Assembly (NCBI GenBank): GCA_003221695.1
Contig: QHSX01000050.1
Coordinates: 1-64,000, forward strand
Source: Candidatus Rokuibacteriota bacterium
GTDB taxonomy: Bacteria; Methylomirabilota; Methylomirabilia; Rokubacteriales; CSP1-6
Reading direction: 5' to 3'
DNA length: 64,000 bases
Position numbers and translations under genes: made by a program. Shown here piece by piece: positions 15,282 through 23,126 of the stretch (positions within the stretch are counted from its first letter, which is position 1; each line of letters starts with the position of its first letter). Under the pieces are notes generated by a model. It was not told the origin of the DNA and ran no database searches. It saw nothing but the letters and a program-made list of their open reading frames with translations.

Positions 15282-16554
15282 CGTCGCCGTCCGACTCACC
15301 GACGCCGACGCGGCCACGGCCGAGCGGGTCGGGCCCAAGGCGGCGACCCTGGCCCGGCTCCACCGGGCCGGGTTGCCTGTGCCCGATGGCGTCTGCCTCA
15401 CCGCCGACGCCTATCGGCGGCAGGTCGCGCTCGGGGATGTCGCCGACGCCGCGCGACGGGCCGCCGGGGCCGAGGGGCTCGAGGGTCGGCGGCTGGCGCT
15501 CTCGATCAGGCTGGCTCTCACTCGCGCGGCGCTCGACCCCGCGATCGGCGCCGCGCTCGACACCGCCTGGAGACGGATGAGGAGGCGAGCCGGCGCCCAG
15601 CTCGCCGTGCGCTCGTCGGCCTCCTGCGAGGACGCAGCAGCGGCATCCTTCGCGGGTCAGTTCGAGACGTTTCTCGGCATTGCCGAGCCGGCCGATCTGA
15701 TCACAGCGGTGCGTGCTTGCTGGGCGTCGCACTGGTCGCCGCGCGCGCTCCGGTATATGCGTGCCTGCCAGGTCGACCCGGCGCAGTCGGCGATGCCGGT
15801 CCTGATCCAGGGGATGGTGGAGGCCGAGGCTGCCGGCGGCGCGTTCAGCCTGACTCCGGACGATCACATCGTGCTGACCGGTGCCTGGGGGCTCGGTCCC
15901 GCCGTCGCCCAGGCCGAGGTCGTTCCCGATCGCTACCTCGTACGGCGCGACACGTCGGTCGAGGCGGTGGAGCCGGGACGCAAGGAGCATCTCGTCGTCT
16001 CGGCGGGCGCCGGCCCGTGCTGGCGTGCCGTCGAGCCGGACCGAGTCGAGGCGCCGTGCTTGACCAACACCGAGGCGTCCACGCTCGCGCGCCTCGTGCT
16101 CGAGGCGGAATCCGTGCTCGGCTCGGCCGTCGAGCTCGAGTGGGCCAAGGACCGGCGGCGGTTCTGGATTCTCCAGTCGCGACCGCTTCACGTTGCGCCG
16201 CGTGGTACGCCGGACGACGCTTGGAGTCGCTACCCGGCGCTGACCGGTCAACCGGCGGGCATCGGCTGGGGCACGGGCCCGGCGTGTCTGGTCCTGGACG
16301 AGCGCGACCTCGAGCGTGTGATCACGGGGAGCATCGTCGTCACACAGGTCGCGGGCCCGGCGCTCGCCGCGGTGCTTCCCCGCGCGGCGGGCGTCGTGGC
16401 CGAGCTCGGCGGCAGCACCTCGCACCTGGCGGCGCTGGCGCGGGAGCGCTCCATTCCGGCGGTGCTCGGCGCCCGTGGTGCGACCCGGCGGATCCCCGAA
16501 GGGGCCACGGTCGCCGTCGACGGCATCACGGGCGTCGTCCGCTGGGTCGGTTGA
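15271..16554 (+). CDS. Short PEP/pyruvate-binding and PEP-utiliser domain protein
   Basis: A 427-residue protein with an N-terminal ATP-grasp domain of PEP synthase/PPDK type (VGPKAATLARLHRAGLPVP, then VRSSASCEDAAAASFAGQF) and a C-terminal swivelling domain whose GGSTSHLAALARE carries the phospho-accepting His. The large PEP-binding TIM barrel of PEP synthase (about 800 residues) is absent. That two-domain layout resembles antibiotic or dikinase-like phosphotransferases with the order ATP-grasp then His domain. Translation must start at TTG 15271, overlapping the dehydrogenase by 11 bases. Possibly it phosphorylates a small substrate; unproven. Confidence 0.8.
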   Translation: MFPDVAVRLTDADAATAERVGPKAATLARLHRAGLPVPDGVCLTADAYRRQVALGDVADAARRAAGAEGLEGRRLALSIRLALTRAALDPAIGAALDTAWRRMRRRAGAQLAVRSSASCEDAAAASFAGQFETFLGIAEPADLITAVRACWASHWSPRALRYMRACQVDPAQSAMPVLIQGMVEAEAAGGAFSLTPDDHIVLTGAWGLGPAVAQAEVVPDRYLVRRDTSVEAVEPGRKEHLVVSAGAGPCWRAVEPDRVEAPCLTNTEASTLARLVLEAESVLGSAVELEWAKDRRRFWILQSRPLHVAPRGTPDDAWSRYPALTGQPAGIGWGTGPACLVLDERDLERVITGSIVVTQVAGPALAAVLPRAAGVVAELGGSTSHLAALARERSIPAVLGARGATRRIPEGATVAVDGITGVVRWVG

Positions 16555-16559
16555 GTTTC

Positions 16560-16587
16560 TTGACCAACCCAAAGGGTCTGCTAAGCT
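16560..16587 (+). promoter_or_regulatory. Promoter candidate upstream of the SDR gene
   Basis: TTGACC (16560-16565), 16 bases ending TGC, TAAGCT (16582-16587). The extended TGC before the -10 matches the layout at 41353-41380. The start codon lies about 68 bases downstream. Confidence 0.45.
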
Positions 16588-16654
16588 CGGCGCACCCTTC
16601 GCGCTGCAGTGAACCGGCCTGGCTGACTCGCCCGTGTGCCCAAAGGAGGTCCGT

Positions 16655-17458
16655 ATGTCATCCGAGGGGAAATACGCCCTGATTACCGGGAGCTCGCGTG
16701 GTATTGGCAGGGGGATCGCCGTGAAGTTGGCGGAGCAGGGCGTCAAGGTGGCTGTGCACTACTACCAGAATGACGGCGCGGCGAAAGACACGCTCGCACG
16801 CATCCGGCAGCACGGGTCAGACGGGTTCGTCGTCCAGGCGGACGTCTCCCGCACCGATGAGGTCCGTCGCATGTTCGGCCGGGTCAAGGGCGAGTTCGGC
16901 GCGCTGGACGTCTTCGTGAGCAACGCGCGGCCCGAGCTGCCGACGTTCTACCAGGCGCCGATGGACATCACCCTCGATAAGTGGGATATGGCCCTCGATT
17001 CCCAAGCCAAGGCCTTTCTGGTCGGAGTTCATGAGTCAGCTCGCCTGATGTCTGGTGGAGGCAGGATCCTGGCCATCACCTACGCGCCGAGCGCGCGCAC
17101 CGGCAGCTGGCAGCCCTGGGTCGCCATGGGGTCGGCCAAGGCCGCGATGGAGGCGTTGGTCCGTTACTTCGCGGTGGCGCTGGTCAAGCGGGGTATCACG
17201 GTGAACGCCCTGAGCCCTGGGCTCACCGAGGACAGCGTCTTGAACAGCCTGCCCCAACCGGTACAGGACATGAGCCGCACCTGGCACGAGGCCGGATGGA
17301 CACCGGCGGGACGGCTGACGACGCCGGCGGACATCGGCAATGCCGTGAGGCTCCTGTGCTCCGAGGAAGCTGGCTGGATCACCGGCCAGGTCATCGCCGT
17401 GGACGGTGGCGCGTCACTGATGGACACCGTCTTTCCCCTCGAGATCCAACGCGGGTAG
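16655..17458 (+). CDS. Short-chain dehydrogenase/reductase-like protein lacking the catalytic Tyr
   Basis: A 267-residue SDR fold with the nucleotide motif ITGSSRGIGRGIA near residues 9-21 and the typical C-terminal ITGQVIAVDGG. In the active-site helix the sequence is WVAMGSAKAAMEALVRYFA. The Tyr of YxxxK is Met, and the Tyr of the FabL-type Yx6K is Trp, while the Lys remains. The helix otherwise resembles enoyl-ACP reductase III. A perfect AGGAGGT precedes ATG 16655. It may be catalytically altered or a reductase with another proton donor. It stands alone between a promoter and a terminator-like hairpin. Confidence 0.85.
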   Translation: MSSEGKYALITGSSRGIGRGIAVKLAEQGVKVAVHYYQNDGAAKDTLARIRQHGSDGFVVQADVSRTDEVRRMFGRVKGEFGALDVFVSNARPELPTFYQAPMDITLDKWDMALDSQAKAFLVGVHESARLMSGGGRILAITYAPSARTGSWQPWVAMGSAKAAMEALVRYFAVALVKRGITVNALSPGLTEDSVLNSLPQPVQDMSRTWHEAGWTPAGRLTTPADIGNAVRLLCSEEAGWITGQVIAVDGGASLMDTVFPLEIQRG

Positions 17459-17464
17459 GGCAGG

Positions 17465-17495
17465 CGGGGCGGCGGCTTCCCTGGCCGCCGCCCCG
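17465..17495. terminator. GC-rich hairpin between convergent genes
   Basis: CGGGGCGGCGGC and GCCGCCGCCCCG form a perfect 12-bp stem with a 7-base loop (TTCCCTG), between the SDR and the di-haem oxidoreductase stops. There is no T-run, so it is a probable rather than a classical terminator. Confidence 0.5.
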
Positions 17496-17511
17496 GCCCC
17501 GCGGGTCGGAT

Positions 17512-18858
17512 CTACAGGGAACGGAGAAAGTTCAGGACGTCCTGCTTCTGCGACTGGCTCAGCGTGTAATACAGGTCGATCACGCCGTTGGCCTCCGACG
17601 ACCGGAACCGCAGATCCCCGAGGCTCCGGTGCGCCCAGATCGCTTCGAGCAGATCCGTCGTGCGCCCGTCGTGCAAGAAGAAGATCCGCTTGCCGAGGCC
17701 CCAGAGCGGCGCGGTCCGGAACTCGTCGCCTCCGGCCTGGCCCTGGACGATGTCGTCGGCGAGGCCCGGCCCCATCCCGTGGACCAGCAGGTCGGAGAAC
17801 AGGCGCGCCGGCTTGTCGCTCAGCGCCTCGACCGTCGACGGGCCCGTCCGGAGCACAGGCGTATGGCACAGGGTGCAGCCGACCGCCCCGAACAGAAGGC
17901 GGCCCCGGCCGATCGACGCGGCGCCGCCCGGGGTGTCGGGCGACGGCCGCGGCGGGGCGAGGAACCGCATGAAGAACGCGAACTTCTCGATGGCGCTCAG
18001 CGCGTCGGGCCCCGTCGTCCCGTCAGAGCTCGTCAGGTTGTTGGGCACGGGAGTGAACTGGCACTGGGGCGTCTCATCGCGCTCGGTCTGGAATAGCTCG
18101 TTGGTGATCCCCATCTCGACGTTGTAGGCCTCCCCCGAGAAGAGCAGGAGCGACTTGTTCTGGGCCTTCCAGCCGAACCGCGCGATCGTTCCGTCGTTGC
18201 CGTTTCGGTTCGGGCGGCCGGAGATCCCGAACGCCGCCTTCAGAGCCGCGTTCGCGGTGCGGTTAGCGAGGATCGTGCTGTCCGGAATCTGCTCGATCAG
18301 CCCGGCGCCGAAGGTCGGCGTGGGGATCCGGAAGATGACGTTATCGGCCGCGAGCTGGCCCTCGAAGTCGTCCTGCGAGATGGGGCAGCCACTGGCGTCG
18401 GCCGTCCCGTCGTTCCGTCCGCTGACGACGAACAGTGCGTGGACGCCACCATCGCGGGTGCCGTTGGGCTTGTGCTTGAATCGCGCCTCCCGCACCGGCC
18501 CGTCGAGGGTGATGAACGACGGCACGACGTTGAGAGCGCCGAAGGCGGTGGCGACCTCGACTTGTGGATTCACGGCGGGGCTCGTCCCGCCGATGGCCGG
18601 CTGGGAATGGCAACCGACACAGCTGTCGAGGTTGAAGCGCGGACCTAGCCCTTCCTCGAGCGGGTCGGATTCTTGGAATTCCTCGAGCCCTGCCGTGAAG
18701 AGGTCCGGTTGCAACCCCGTCAGGCCGTCGAGCATCCTGCCCGCGCCCGCGGGCCCTGGGCGCACCCCGGGATCCCTCGCAAAGAACTGGGCGCTGGCTC
18801 CGACGGCCACCAACAGGACAGAGACGACGATGACGACGAGCGCGTTGAGCCTCGTCAT
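17512..18858 (-). CDS. Di-haem c-type oxidoreductase (DHOR/DUF1111 family)
   Basis: A 448-residue exported cytochrome. A hydrophobic signal segment (LNALVVIVVSVLLVAVGASA) follows ATG 18858, which replaces the track start nine codons upstream. Two haem-binding motifs are visible, CVGCH near residue 80 and CTLCH near residue 330. The DHOR/DUF1111 family shares its fold with di-haem peroxidases and is often annotated thiol oxidoreductase, but its reaction is not established. The gene stands alone and reads towards the terminator hairpin. Periplasmic location is likely. Confidence 0.86.
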   Translation of the reverse strand: MTRLNALVVIVVSVLLVAVGASAQFFARDPGVRPGPAGAGRMLDGLTGLQPDLFTAGLEEFQESDPLEEGLGPRFNLDSCVGCHSQPAIGGTSPAVNPQVEVATAFGALNVVPSFITLDGPVREARFKHKPNGTRDGGVHALFVVSGRNDGTADASGCPISQDDFEGQLAADNVIFRIPTPTFGAGLIEQIPDSTILANRTANAALKAAFGISGRPNRNGNDGTIARFGWKAQNKSLLLFSGEAYNVEMGITNELFQTERDETPQCQFTPVPNNLTSSDGTTGPDALSAIEKFAFFMRFLAPPRPSPDTPGGAASIGRGRLLFGAVGCTLCHTPVLRTGPSTVEALSDKPARLFSDLLVHGMGPGLADDIVQGQAGGDEFRTAPLWGLGKRIFFLHDGRTTDLLEAIWAHRSLGDLRFRSSEANGVIDLYYTLSQSQKQDVLNFLRSL

Positions 18859-19076
18859 GAGTGCGCTCCCATAAGAGGTGAGCACGCTCCCGATGAGCGC
18901 TACGAATCACAGCCCTTGCGAGACCGAGGGAGCAACGCGTGTGCCACCGGCGCACGCGGTGCGACAACGCCGAGAATCCACGTGCTTGATTTCCGTGTGG
19001 CGGGACAACGTGGCAGCGAATCACCTGCGGCTGACATTTACGGAAATTGACCATCGGCCGAAAGTGATCAAGCGCT

Positions 19077-19105
19077 TTGACAGCGACGCCGGACTGGGGC
19101 ATTGT
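19077..19105 (+). promoter_or_regulatory. Weak promoter candidate for the LLM oxidoreductase gene
   Basis: TTGACA (19077-19082), 17 bases, CATTGT (19100-19105). The predicted transcript would start only about 7 bases before ATG 19119, with GGGGGGA just upstream. The -10 matches only three consensus bases. Confidence 0.35.
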
Positions 19106-19118
19106 CCCGGGGGGAATC

Positions 19119-20165
19119 ATGCACTTCGGGATCTTCCTCGAGGAGCGGCGTCGTGGAGCGAGCGAGGCTCAAGCGTTCCGCGAAGCCCTCGAGCTGGTGG
19201 ACGCGGCCGAGGCCTGGGGGCTCGACGGGGTGTGGCTCGGTGAGATCCACTTCAATCCGGCGCGCTCCGTGCAGTCGGCGCCGATCGCGCTCGCCAGCTT
19301 CGTCGCCGCCCGCACCCGTCGCGTGCGAGTCGGGACCGCCGTACAGATCCTTCCATTGGGCAACCCACTCAGGATCGCGGAAGAGGTCGCGACCGTGGAT
19401 CATCTCAGCGAGGGCCGCTTCGACTTCGGGATCGGGCGCAGCGGCTCTCCGCGCGCCTACGACGCGCTCGGCGTTCCCTTTGCCGAGAGCCAGGCGCGGT
19501 TCCAGGAGGCGCTGGAGGTGATCCTAGAAGCGTGGAAGGGCGAGCCGTTCAGCTACGCGGGGAAGTTCTATCGGTTCGAGAATGCGACGGTGTCACCGCG
19601 CCCCTACCAGCTTCCCCATCCGCCGCTGCGGATGGCCGCCAATTCCGCGGAGACCTTCTCCTTCGTCGGCCGCGCAGGCTTACCGCTCTTCGTCGGGCTC
19701 CGCGACCTGGATGTCCCGGAGCTGAGGGTTCATCTCGAGGCGTACCGGACGGCCTGGCGGGACGCCGGTCACGCGGGGCAAGGCGACGTCTGTCTCCGCA
19801 TCCCCATCTACGCCGGGACCACGGAGAAGGAAGCCCGCGAGGAGCCCTACGAAAACATCACGTACTTCTTCCGTCGTCACGCCGAGCTGACCCGGTCGGG
19901 GCTCGGGCGGGCCGACACCGGGCCCGCCGAGCGGCGCCGGGCACGGGTGGAGCAGCTCGACCAACTGTCCTACGAGGAGATTCTCGAGACGCGCGTCGCG
20001 TTCGGCACCGCCGCCGCTCTGGTCGATCGCCTCGCCCGGTTGCGGGAAGAGCTCGGCCTGACCGGGATCGTCGCCGAGTTGAACCCCGGCGGACTGCTTT
20101 CGATGGACCACATGCGGCGCACCCTGCGCATCCTGACTCGCGAGGTCATCCCTTCCCTCAAGTGA
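19119..20165 (+). CDS. LLM-class flavin-dependent oxidoreductase (luciferase-like)
   Basis: A 348-residue bacterial luciferase-like monooxygenase with an F420/FMN-type TIM barrel. Diagnostic stretches are MHFGIFLEE at the N-terminus, LDGVWLGEIHF, HLSEGRFDFGIGRSG and PYQLPHPPLRMA. ATG 19119 follows a G-rich SD and fits family starts better than 19077. Members use reduced flavin or F420 in oxidation of varied substrates. Two further members lie at 36023-38222. Substrate unknown. Confidence 0.88.
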   Translation: MHFGIFLEERRRGASEAQAFREALELVDAAEAWGLDGVWLGEIHFNPARSVQSAPIALASFVAARTRRVRVGTAVQILPLGNPLRIAEEVATVDHLSEGRFDFGIGRSGSPRAYDALGVPFAESQARFQEALEVILEAWKGEPFSYAGKFYRFENATVSPRPYQLPHPPLRMAANSAETFSFVGRAGLPLFVGLRDLDVPELRVHLEAYRTAWRDAGHAGQGDVCLRIPIYAGTTEKEAREEPYENITYFFRRHAELTRSGLGRADTGPAERRRARVEQLDQLSYEEILETRVAFGTAAALVDRLARLREELGLTGIVAELNPGGLLSMDHMRRTLRILTREVIPSLK

Positions 20166-20210
20166 TCGGCTCTAAGCCCATGTCACAGTGAGCGGATGAG
20201 GCCATCGAGC

Positions 20211-21302
20211 TCAGCCGCCCCAGACGGCACGCGCGGTGGTGGCGACGACCTCAAGCTTCGCCTGCTGGGTCTCGGGCGAGATGCGGTTGCCCTCCAGGGT
20301 GGAGGCGAAGCCACACTGGGGTGAGAGCGCGAGCCGCTCGCGGGGGACGATCTTGGCGGCCGCCTCGATCCGCTCCCTCAGCTCTTCCACGGTCTCGAGG
20401 CGCGGCTTCTTGGTCGTCACGAGGCCCAGCACCACGATCCGGTCGTCGGGCACGCTCCGGAGCGGCTCGAAGCTCCCGGAGCGCTCGTCGTCGTACTCGA
20501 GGAGGAAGCGCTCGAAGCGGGTGCGACGGAACACGCGCTCGGCGATCGGCTCGTAGCCGCCGCTCGCGTAGAACATCGACTGGTTGTTGCCGCGGCAAAT
20601 GTGCAGGCCGAAGGTGACGCCGGGATGGTCGCCGATCACGGCGTTGTCCATCTCGATGCAGGTGTCGACGAGCCGCTCGGGATCGCTACCGCGCTGACGG
20701 TAGCCCTCCCGGATCGAGGCGTCGAGGAGCGCCGCGTACTGGGGCGCGTCGATCTGGATGTAGGTGCAGCCCAGACGCGCCAGTTCCGCGACCTCGCGTC
20801 GGGTGAAGTCCACCACGTCGGCCAGATAGGCGTCGCGCGTCGCGTAGGCCGCGCGCGACCTGTCCGGATCGTAGTACGCGGCCGCCTGCTGGGCGCTGAT
20901 GAGCGTCGTCTTGCCGGGGCGGCGGGCGTGGCCGCGGAGGTAGACCCACTCCTCGGCGCACATGCTCCGGCGCCAGCGGAGCCGCTCGACCACCACGGGG
21001 CGCTTGAACACGAGCTCGGCGCCCTGCTCGTTGCGGAATGGGATGGCCCAACCGCCGAACTTGTCGAAGCCGTCGAGCGCCTCGATCAGGTGACCGAAGA
21101 AGGCGTAGCGCCGCATCTCGCCGTCGGTGACGACCGCGAGCCCGGCTCGCTCTTGAAGCTCGATCGCCTCGTCGACGGCCCGGTCCTCGAGCCGCTTGAA
21201 CTCCGCCGGCTCGAGGCGCCCTCCCTCGAGGCCCTGGCGCGCCTCGACGAGGTACGCCGGGCGCAGCAGGCTCCCCACGATGTCGCTCCGGTAGGCCGGC
21301 AT
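20211..21302 (-). CDS. MetE-like cobalamin-independent methyltransferase domain protein
   Basis: A 363-residue protein matching the C-terminal half of cobalamin-independent methionine synthase. Zinc ligands are visible: His and Cys in GLHICRGN, a Glu in FLLEYDDE and Cys in SPQCGFAS. The N-terminal domain of true MetE (about 750 residues) is absent, as in archaeal and core-MetE proteins. It lies 31 bases after an amidohydrolase gene in the same direction, which suggests a catabolic role such as demethylation rather than methionine synthesis. That role is inference. Confidence 0.82.
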   Translation of the reverse strand: MPAYRSDIVGSLLRPAYLVEARQGLEGGRLEPAEFKRLEDRAVDEAIELQERAGLAVVTDGEMRRYAFFGHLIEALDGFDKFGGWAIPFRNEQGAELVFKRPVVVERLRWRRSMCAEEWVYLRGHARRPGKTTLISAQQAAAYYDPDRSRAAYATRDAYLADVVDFTRREVAELARLGCTYIQIDAPQYAALLDASIREGYRQRGSDPERLVDTCIEMDNAVIGDHPGVTFGLHICRGNNQSMFYASGGYEPIAERVFRRTRFERFLLEYDDERSGSFEPLRSVPDDRIVVLGLVTTKKPRLETVEELRERIEAAAKIVPRERLALSPQCGFASTLEGNRISPETQQAKLEVVATTARAVWGG

Positions 21303-21333
21303 TCTCGCGGCGGTCTCGACGCGGGGCCGCTCG

Positions 21334-22476
21334 CTAGGGGATGAGCCCGTAGAACCTTCCGGCGTTCTCGCAGGTGATCTTGCGAGTGACGTCGGGCGGC
21401 AGGTGGCCGAGCTGCTCCTCGATGTACTTCGACGACTCGGGCCAGACCCCGTCGGGGTGCGGGTAGTCGGAGCCCCACATGAGCGTCTCCACGCCGATCT
21501 CGTCGATCAGCCTGGTCCCGATCCGGTCGAACTGGAAGGTCGCCTTGCACTGCCGACGCCAGTAGTCGCTCGGCTTCATCGTGAGGCCGAGGTCACGGAA
21601 GCGGTCCTCCCACTCGAAGTCCATTCGGTCCAGCGCGTAGGGTAGCCAGCCGATACCGCTCTCGCCGAAGGAGATCCGGATCCCAGGGTAGCGCTCGAGG
21701 ACGGCGGCACCGATGACGGCGGCGAGGATGTTGATGAGGTTCATCTGGAAGCTCGAGACGGCGGTGAAGAACGCGGCCCGGCGAGTGAGGCCCTTCTGTT
21801 GATCCAGCTTGCCCGGGGGAAGGGAGGGGAAGGTGTGGAAGTGGAGCGGCAGCTTGACGTCGTTCACGGCCTTCCAGAGCGGCTCCCAGCAGGGATGCCA
21901 CATGGGCTCCATGTCCCAGGAGCACGAGAGCTCCATGCCCCGGAGTCCGAGCCCGGCCACGCGGTAGATCTCCTTGACCGCGGCGTCGATGTCGCCATAG
22001 GGCAGGCAGGCGAGCCCGATGTAGCGGTCGCGGTCGTGGCGGCAGAAGGCCGCGAGCCAGTCGTTGTAGATGCGGAACATCTCGTTGGCCGCCTCGTGGT
22101 CGTTGAGTCGCGTGGCCGCGCCGAGGATGCCGAAGATCACCTCGGCATCGACGCCGTCACGGTCCATGTCCTTGACGCGGAGGGCGGGGTCCGTCGGCCG
22201 GCGGATGCCTTTCCTGCCGTCCTCGTAGAGGCCCGTCGACGCCATGACGTCGACACGATAGTTTTGCCCCGGCACGTGCTTCTGCCCCGACGGCCCCACG
22301 CCGCAGACGAGCCCGAACGTTCCGCCGTTCTTGCAGGTCCAGTACGGCCCGTCCGGCCCCTCGCTGACGAAGGGCATGCGGTCCCGCATCGCCGCCGAGG
22401 CATTCGCGGTGAAGAGGTCCGGCGGCAGCATGGGAAGGTCGATGTGGCAGTCGGCGGAGATCCGTGTGTAGCGCAT
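21334..22476 (-). CDS. Amidohydrolase-2 family protein (ACMSD-like), copy 1
   Basis: A 380-residue metal-dependent TIM-barrel hydrolase or decarboxylase. The N-terminal ADCHID supplies the His-x-Asp metal pair; HFHTFPS, the ESGIGWLPY stretch and MWGSDYPHPDG near the C-terminus supply the remaining His and Asp. Relatives include ACMSD and resorcylate decarboxylases. A paralogue of the same length lies at 34865-36007, with near-identical N-termini. This copy is followed by the MetE-like gene, as a two-gene unit. Substrate unknown, perhaps aromatic. Confidence 0.87.
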   Translation of the reverse strand: MRYTRISADCHIDLPMLPPDLFTANASAAMRDRMPFVSEGPDGPYWTCKNGGTFGLVCGVGPSGQKHVPGQNYRVDVMASTGLYEDGRKGIRRPTDPALRVKDMDRDGVDAEVIFGILGAATRLNDHEAANEMFRIYNDWLAAFCRHDRDRYIGLACLPYGDIDAAVKEIYRVAGLGLRGMELSCSWDMEPMWHPCWEPLWKAVNDVKLPLHFHTFPSLPPGKLDQQKGLTRRAAFFTAVSSFQMNLINILAAVIGAAVLERYPGIRISFGESGIGWLPYALDRMDFEWEDRFRDLGLTMKPSDYWRRQCKATFQFDRIGTRLIDEIGVETLMWGSDYPHPDGVWPESSKYIEEQLGHLPPDVTRKITCENAGRFYGLIP

Positions 22477-22716
22477 GTCGCCCCCCTCGGTGATCGGGCC
22501 TCCTGGCCTGGCGGCCGTCCCGGCCGACCGCGCCCCAGACTAGCACGGTCGGTGCAGGAGCGCGCGGGCCCATCTCACCGATTTGTCTGGCCCGGCCCCG
22601 AGGCGGGGCGGTGAAACCCCGCGTTCGGTCCTGGGTTGAACCCCCGAGAGGCGTGGGCAATCGAACCCATGGCCATTTGCGCATTTCCCGCCACGAGAAC
22701 GAGTGATTGACCGGGA

Positions 22717-22745
22717 TTGCGCCTTCGTTGCGCGTCTCCTAGTGT
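22717..22745 (+). promoter_or_regulatory. Promoter candidate for the small-peptide gene
   Basis: TTGCGC (22717-22722), 17 bases, TAGTGT (22740-22745). The -35 is the same hexamer as that of the PQQ dehydrogenase promoter. The predicted start falls at the palindrome that follows. Confidence 0.35.
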
Positions 22746-22752
22746 GAGAGGT

Positions 22753-22768
22753 GACCCTGATCAGGGTC
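22753..22768. promoter_or_regulatory. 16-bp perfect palindrome, operator candidate
   Basis: GACCCTGATCAGGGTC is its own reverse complement. It sits just downstream of the predicted -10 and 57 bases before the peptide ATG, a typical place for a repressor site or for a 5' mRNA hairpin. Confidence 0.45.
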
Positions 22769-22824
22769 GACGCAAACGACGAATGACAACGACACGAGGC
22801 AAACTCAAGAAGGAGGTAGCGGCA

Positions 22825-22989
22825 ATGAGCGAGTTCACTCTCAGCGTTGAGACGCTCGAGGAGCGCATCGCCCCGACGCTCGTGGTCGGCGTCGGTGCCG
22901 GTGTCGGCGTCGGCGTCGGTGCCGGCGTTGGCGTCGGGACCGGAGGCGACGGTGGCTGTGACTGTGAGGAAGAGGACAGCTGCGATTAG
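22825..22989 (+). CDS. 54-residue Gly/Val-repeat peptide with LEERIAP leader, candidate RiPP precursor
   Basis: ATG 22825 is preceded by AAGGAGGT at 7-base spacing, one of the best SDs in the window. The peptide has three parts: a leader-like segment SEFTLSVETLEERIAP, a Val/Ala-Gly repeat of nine units (VGVGAGVGVGVGAGVGVG), and a tail GGCDCEEEDSCD with three Cys and an acidic cluster. The LEERIAP segment resembles the LEPR/LEERxAP motif seen at the N-terminus of exported proteins in other phyla. The next gene carries PqqD, M50 protease and HlyD-like domains, so this looks like a precursor to be bound, cut and exported. No modifying enzyme is visible nearby. Confidence 0.7.
   Translation: MSEFTLSVETLEERIAPTLVVGVGAGVGVGVGAGVGVGTGGDGGCDCEEEDSCD
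22885..22938 (+). repeat. Nine tandem GTCGGY-type hexamers inside the peptide gene
   Basis: Nine hexamers (GTCGGC, GTCGGT, GCCGGT and similar) encode Val/Ala-Gly pairs. Within them, 22885-22908 and 22909-22932 are two 24-bp copies differing at two positions, so the core grew by duplication of VGVGAGVG. Confidence 0.8.
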
Positions 22990-23030
22990 TTCCTGACGTC
23001 GATGCTTGATCGCAGCCTCAAGAGGAGGTA

Positions 23031-23111
23031 GTGGGGACCAGCCCGGAAGGGCCGCTGGTCGGCCAGAGGTTCTTCCGGGCCGGTTCTCGCGCTCTCGCTC
23101 CGGCGGTCTGA
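23031..23111 (+). CDS. Possible 26-codon ORF between the peptide and M50 genes
   Basis: GTG 23031 directly follows AGAGGAGGTA, a stronger SD than that of the next gene, and reads MGTSPEGPLVGQRFF... to TGA at 23109-23111. It is in the same frame as the M50 gene, 15 bases upstream of its ATG. It could be a second small peptide, an upstream ORF for coupled translation, or the true N-terminus of the M50 protein interrupted by a stop. The SD context (CTCAAGA.GAGGTAG.GG) repeats that of the peptide gene. No homology recognised. Confidence 0.25.
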   Translation: MGTSPEGPLVGQRFFRAGSRALAPAV

Positions 23112-23126
23112 GGGATTCGGGCACCG

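Larger units (their letters stand above)
22477..22824. other. 348-base divergent intergenic region upstream of the small-peptide locus
   Basis: No gene was recognised here. It contains a bulged hairpin (GCGGGG...CCCCGC flanked by CCGA/TCGG, about 22599-22629), a promoter candidate at 22717-22745, a 16-bp perfect palindrome at 22753-22768 and a strong SD at 22810-22817. Segments resembling tRNA T-loops were examined and do not fold. Confidence 0.5.

Noticed and set aside
12843-15401. 852-codon minus-strand ORF
   Set aside because: Shadow opposite the M24 and alcohol dehydrogenase genes; His/Arg-rich with no fold.
22630-22680. tRNA-like T-loop segments (GGTTCAA, GGTTCGA on the minus strand)
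   Set aside because: The stems do not pair over 5 bp and no acceptor, D or anticodon arm fits around them.
22885-22938. CRISPR-like repeat array
   Set aside because: Units are 6-24 bp without spacers and are in a good coding frame with strong SD.
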